Assembly (NCBI RefSeq): GCF_013839425.1
Contig: NZ_JACDNP010000001.1
Span: 62,001-126,000 of the forward strand
From: Halorhabdus salina
GTDB lineage: Archaea; Halobacteriota; Halobacteria; Halobacteriales; Haloarculaceae
DNA length: 64,000 nt
Direction of reading: 5' to 3'
Shown here: positions 63,491 to 64,000 of the stretch, in pieces
How the letters are laid out: each line of letters opens with the position of its first letter
Position numbering within the stretch: the stretch's first letter is position 1
Translations under genes and position numbers: made by a program
Notes under the pieces: generated by a model
The model's database searches: none
Told to the model about the DNA's origin: nothing
The model's input: only the letters and a program-made list of their open reading frames with translations

Positions 63491-64000
63491 TCAGACGACG
63501 AGCACGACCGCGCCGCTCACGACGACCACCCCGAGGACAGTTGTGACGAGGACGCCGAGGCGGTAGGTGCCAAGCACCCAGACCAGCGCGACCTTGACGG
63601 CAGTGTTCGCGATGGCGGCGATGACGATGGCCGTCGTCGCTGCTGCCGCCGTGATCGCGTCCTGAGCGGCGAGTTGACTCGCCGTGATCGTCATCGCATC
63701 GACGTCGGCCAGCCCGGAGAAAAAGGCAGTAGCGTACAATCCGGAGGTACCGAACCACTCGCTTGCTGACTCCGAGACAAGCAACACAACCGCGAAGATC
63801 GCCCCAAAGAGTAGCGCCGGTCGGAGACGAAACGGGTTCTTGAGTCGCTCCGGCTCCACCGTCTCGCTCGCTCTCGTCTGCCAGTAGAGTCCACCAGCCG
63901 CAATCGCGCCGACGACGGTCATCCCACCGAGGGGCAACGCCACGCGCGAAACGAGGCCGGGATTGACGACGGCGACCTCGACGAGCGCGCGGGGAAACAT
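63491..64000 (-). CDS. MgtC/SapB-DUF4010 membrane protein, truncated by window edge
   Basis: Only the C-terminal 169 residues lie inside the window; the gene continues past 64000. Five or so hydrophobic helices are visible, and ATAFFSGLADVDAMTITAS is the characteristic DUF4010 motif. Full-length relatives have an MgtC-like N-terminal part and are linked to magnesium or membrane potential. The apparent start at 64000 may be an internal methionine. It converges with the rpe gene. Confidence 0.8.
   Translation of the reverse strand: MFPRALVEVAVVNPGLVSRVALPLGGMTVVGAIAAGGLYWQTRASETVEPERLKNPFRLRPALLFGAIFAVVLLVSESASEWFGTSGLYATAFFSGLADVDAMTITASQLAAQDAITAAAATTAIVIAAIANTAVKVALVWVLGTYRLGVLVTTVLGVVVVSGAVVLVV

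Overview
The window is chromosomal DNA of a halophilic archaeon (class Halobacteria). Evidence: acidic, Asp/Glu-rich and Lys-poor proteins encoded with strong G/C third positions; leaderless-type starts with a TATA-like element about 25-30 bases upstream; twin-arginine lipoproteins plus a TatA gene; a PGF-CTERM surface protein; an RPA-RPAP-phosphoesterase operon; and haloarchaeal small proteins such as the 57-aa DUF5786 type. The carbohydrate genes at the left recall Halorhabdus-like sugar degraders, but that genus guess is inference only.

Layout. 1-2211: A+T-richer stretch with no convincing gene. 2212-11142: amino-sugar uptake and breakdown locus (Tat lipoprotein binding protein, two permeases, BadF-type sugar kinase, two-SIS-domain deaminase/isomerase, MsmK-type ATPase, GH3 NagZ-type beta-N-acetylhexosaminidase). 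11143-12770: second gene-poor stretch. 12771-16921: GH2 beta-mannosidase and aldo/keto reductase. 17065-17614: RHH/RelE-like toxin-antitoxin pair. 17927-22038: membrane proteins, including an unrecognised 581-aa protein followed by an overlooked 52-aa membrane peptide. 22081-27213: short FAD oxidoreductase, a pair of bacterial-PH-domain membrane proteins, an ABC exporter. 27331-32529: REC-PAS histidine kinase, HAD phosphatase, DJ-1/PfpI protein, membrane protein, PQQ-type sugar dehydrogenase.

32642-35946 is a copper module (Lrp/TRASH regulator and CopA). 36201-39541 and 42917-44113 look like two halves of a reactive-sulfur module: rhodanese-MBL protein, two half-size YeeE/YedE proteins, a PiT-type permease; then a 49-aa membrane peptide and a TauE/SafE exporter. 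Between them lie a histidine kinase whose receiver domain has lost its phosphorylation residues and a tandem universal stress protein. 44126-49069 holds an FeS-type photolyase (PhrB class), a lipoprotein, tRNA-Arg(CCT) with repeated 3'-end fragments, TatA, a 1-Cys peroxiredoxin, an HD phosphohydrolase and the DUF5786 protein. 49087-59701 is mostly housekeeping: SurE, Rsm22-like methyltransferase overlapping a TyrA-like dehydrogenase, FAH-family hydrolase, glyoxalase-type dioxygenase, DoxX/HxlR divergon, Usp-GNAT pair, ferredoxin, a PGF-CTERM surface metallopeptidase and a riboflavin-pathway reductase. 59812-63490 is the rpa1-rpap1-rpe operon. A DUF4010/MgtC-type membrane protein runs off the right edge.

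How the parts work together (inference): sugar oligomers enter by the CUT1-type transporter, are cut by the cytoplasmic hexosaminidase and possibly the beta-mannosidase, and the hexosamine is phosphorylated and deaminated. The sulfur genes would import thiosulfate or sulfate, oxidise persulfide and export sulfite. The most interesting leads are the NagZ-centred amino-sugar locus in an archaeon, the split sulfur module with similar promoter elements, the pseudo-receiver kinase, the tRNA 3'-end repeats, the tandem hairpin repeats at 5722-5858 and several small membrane proteins.
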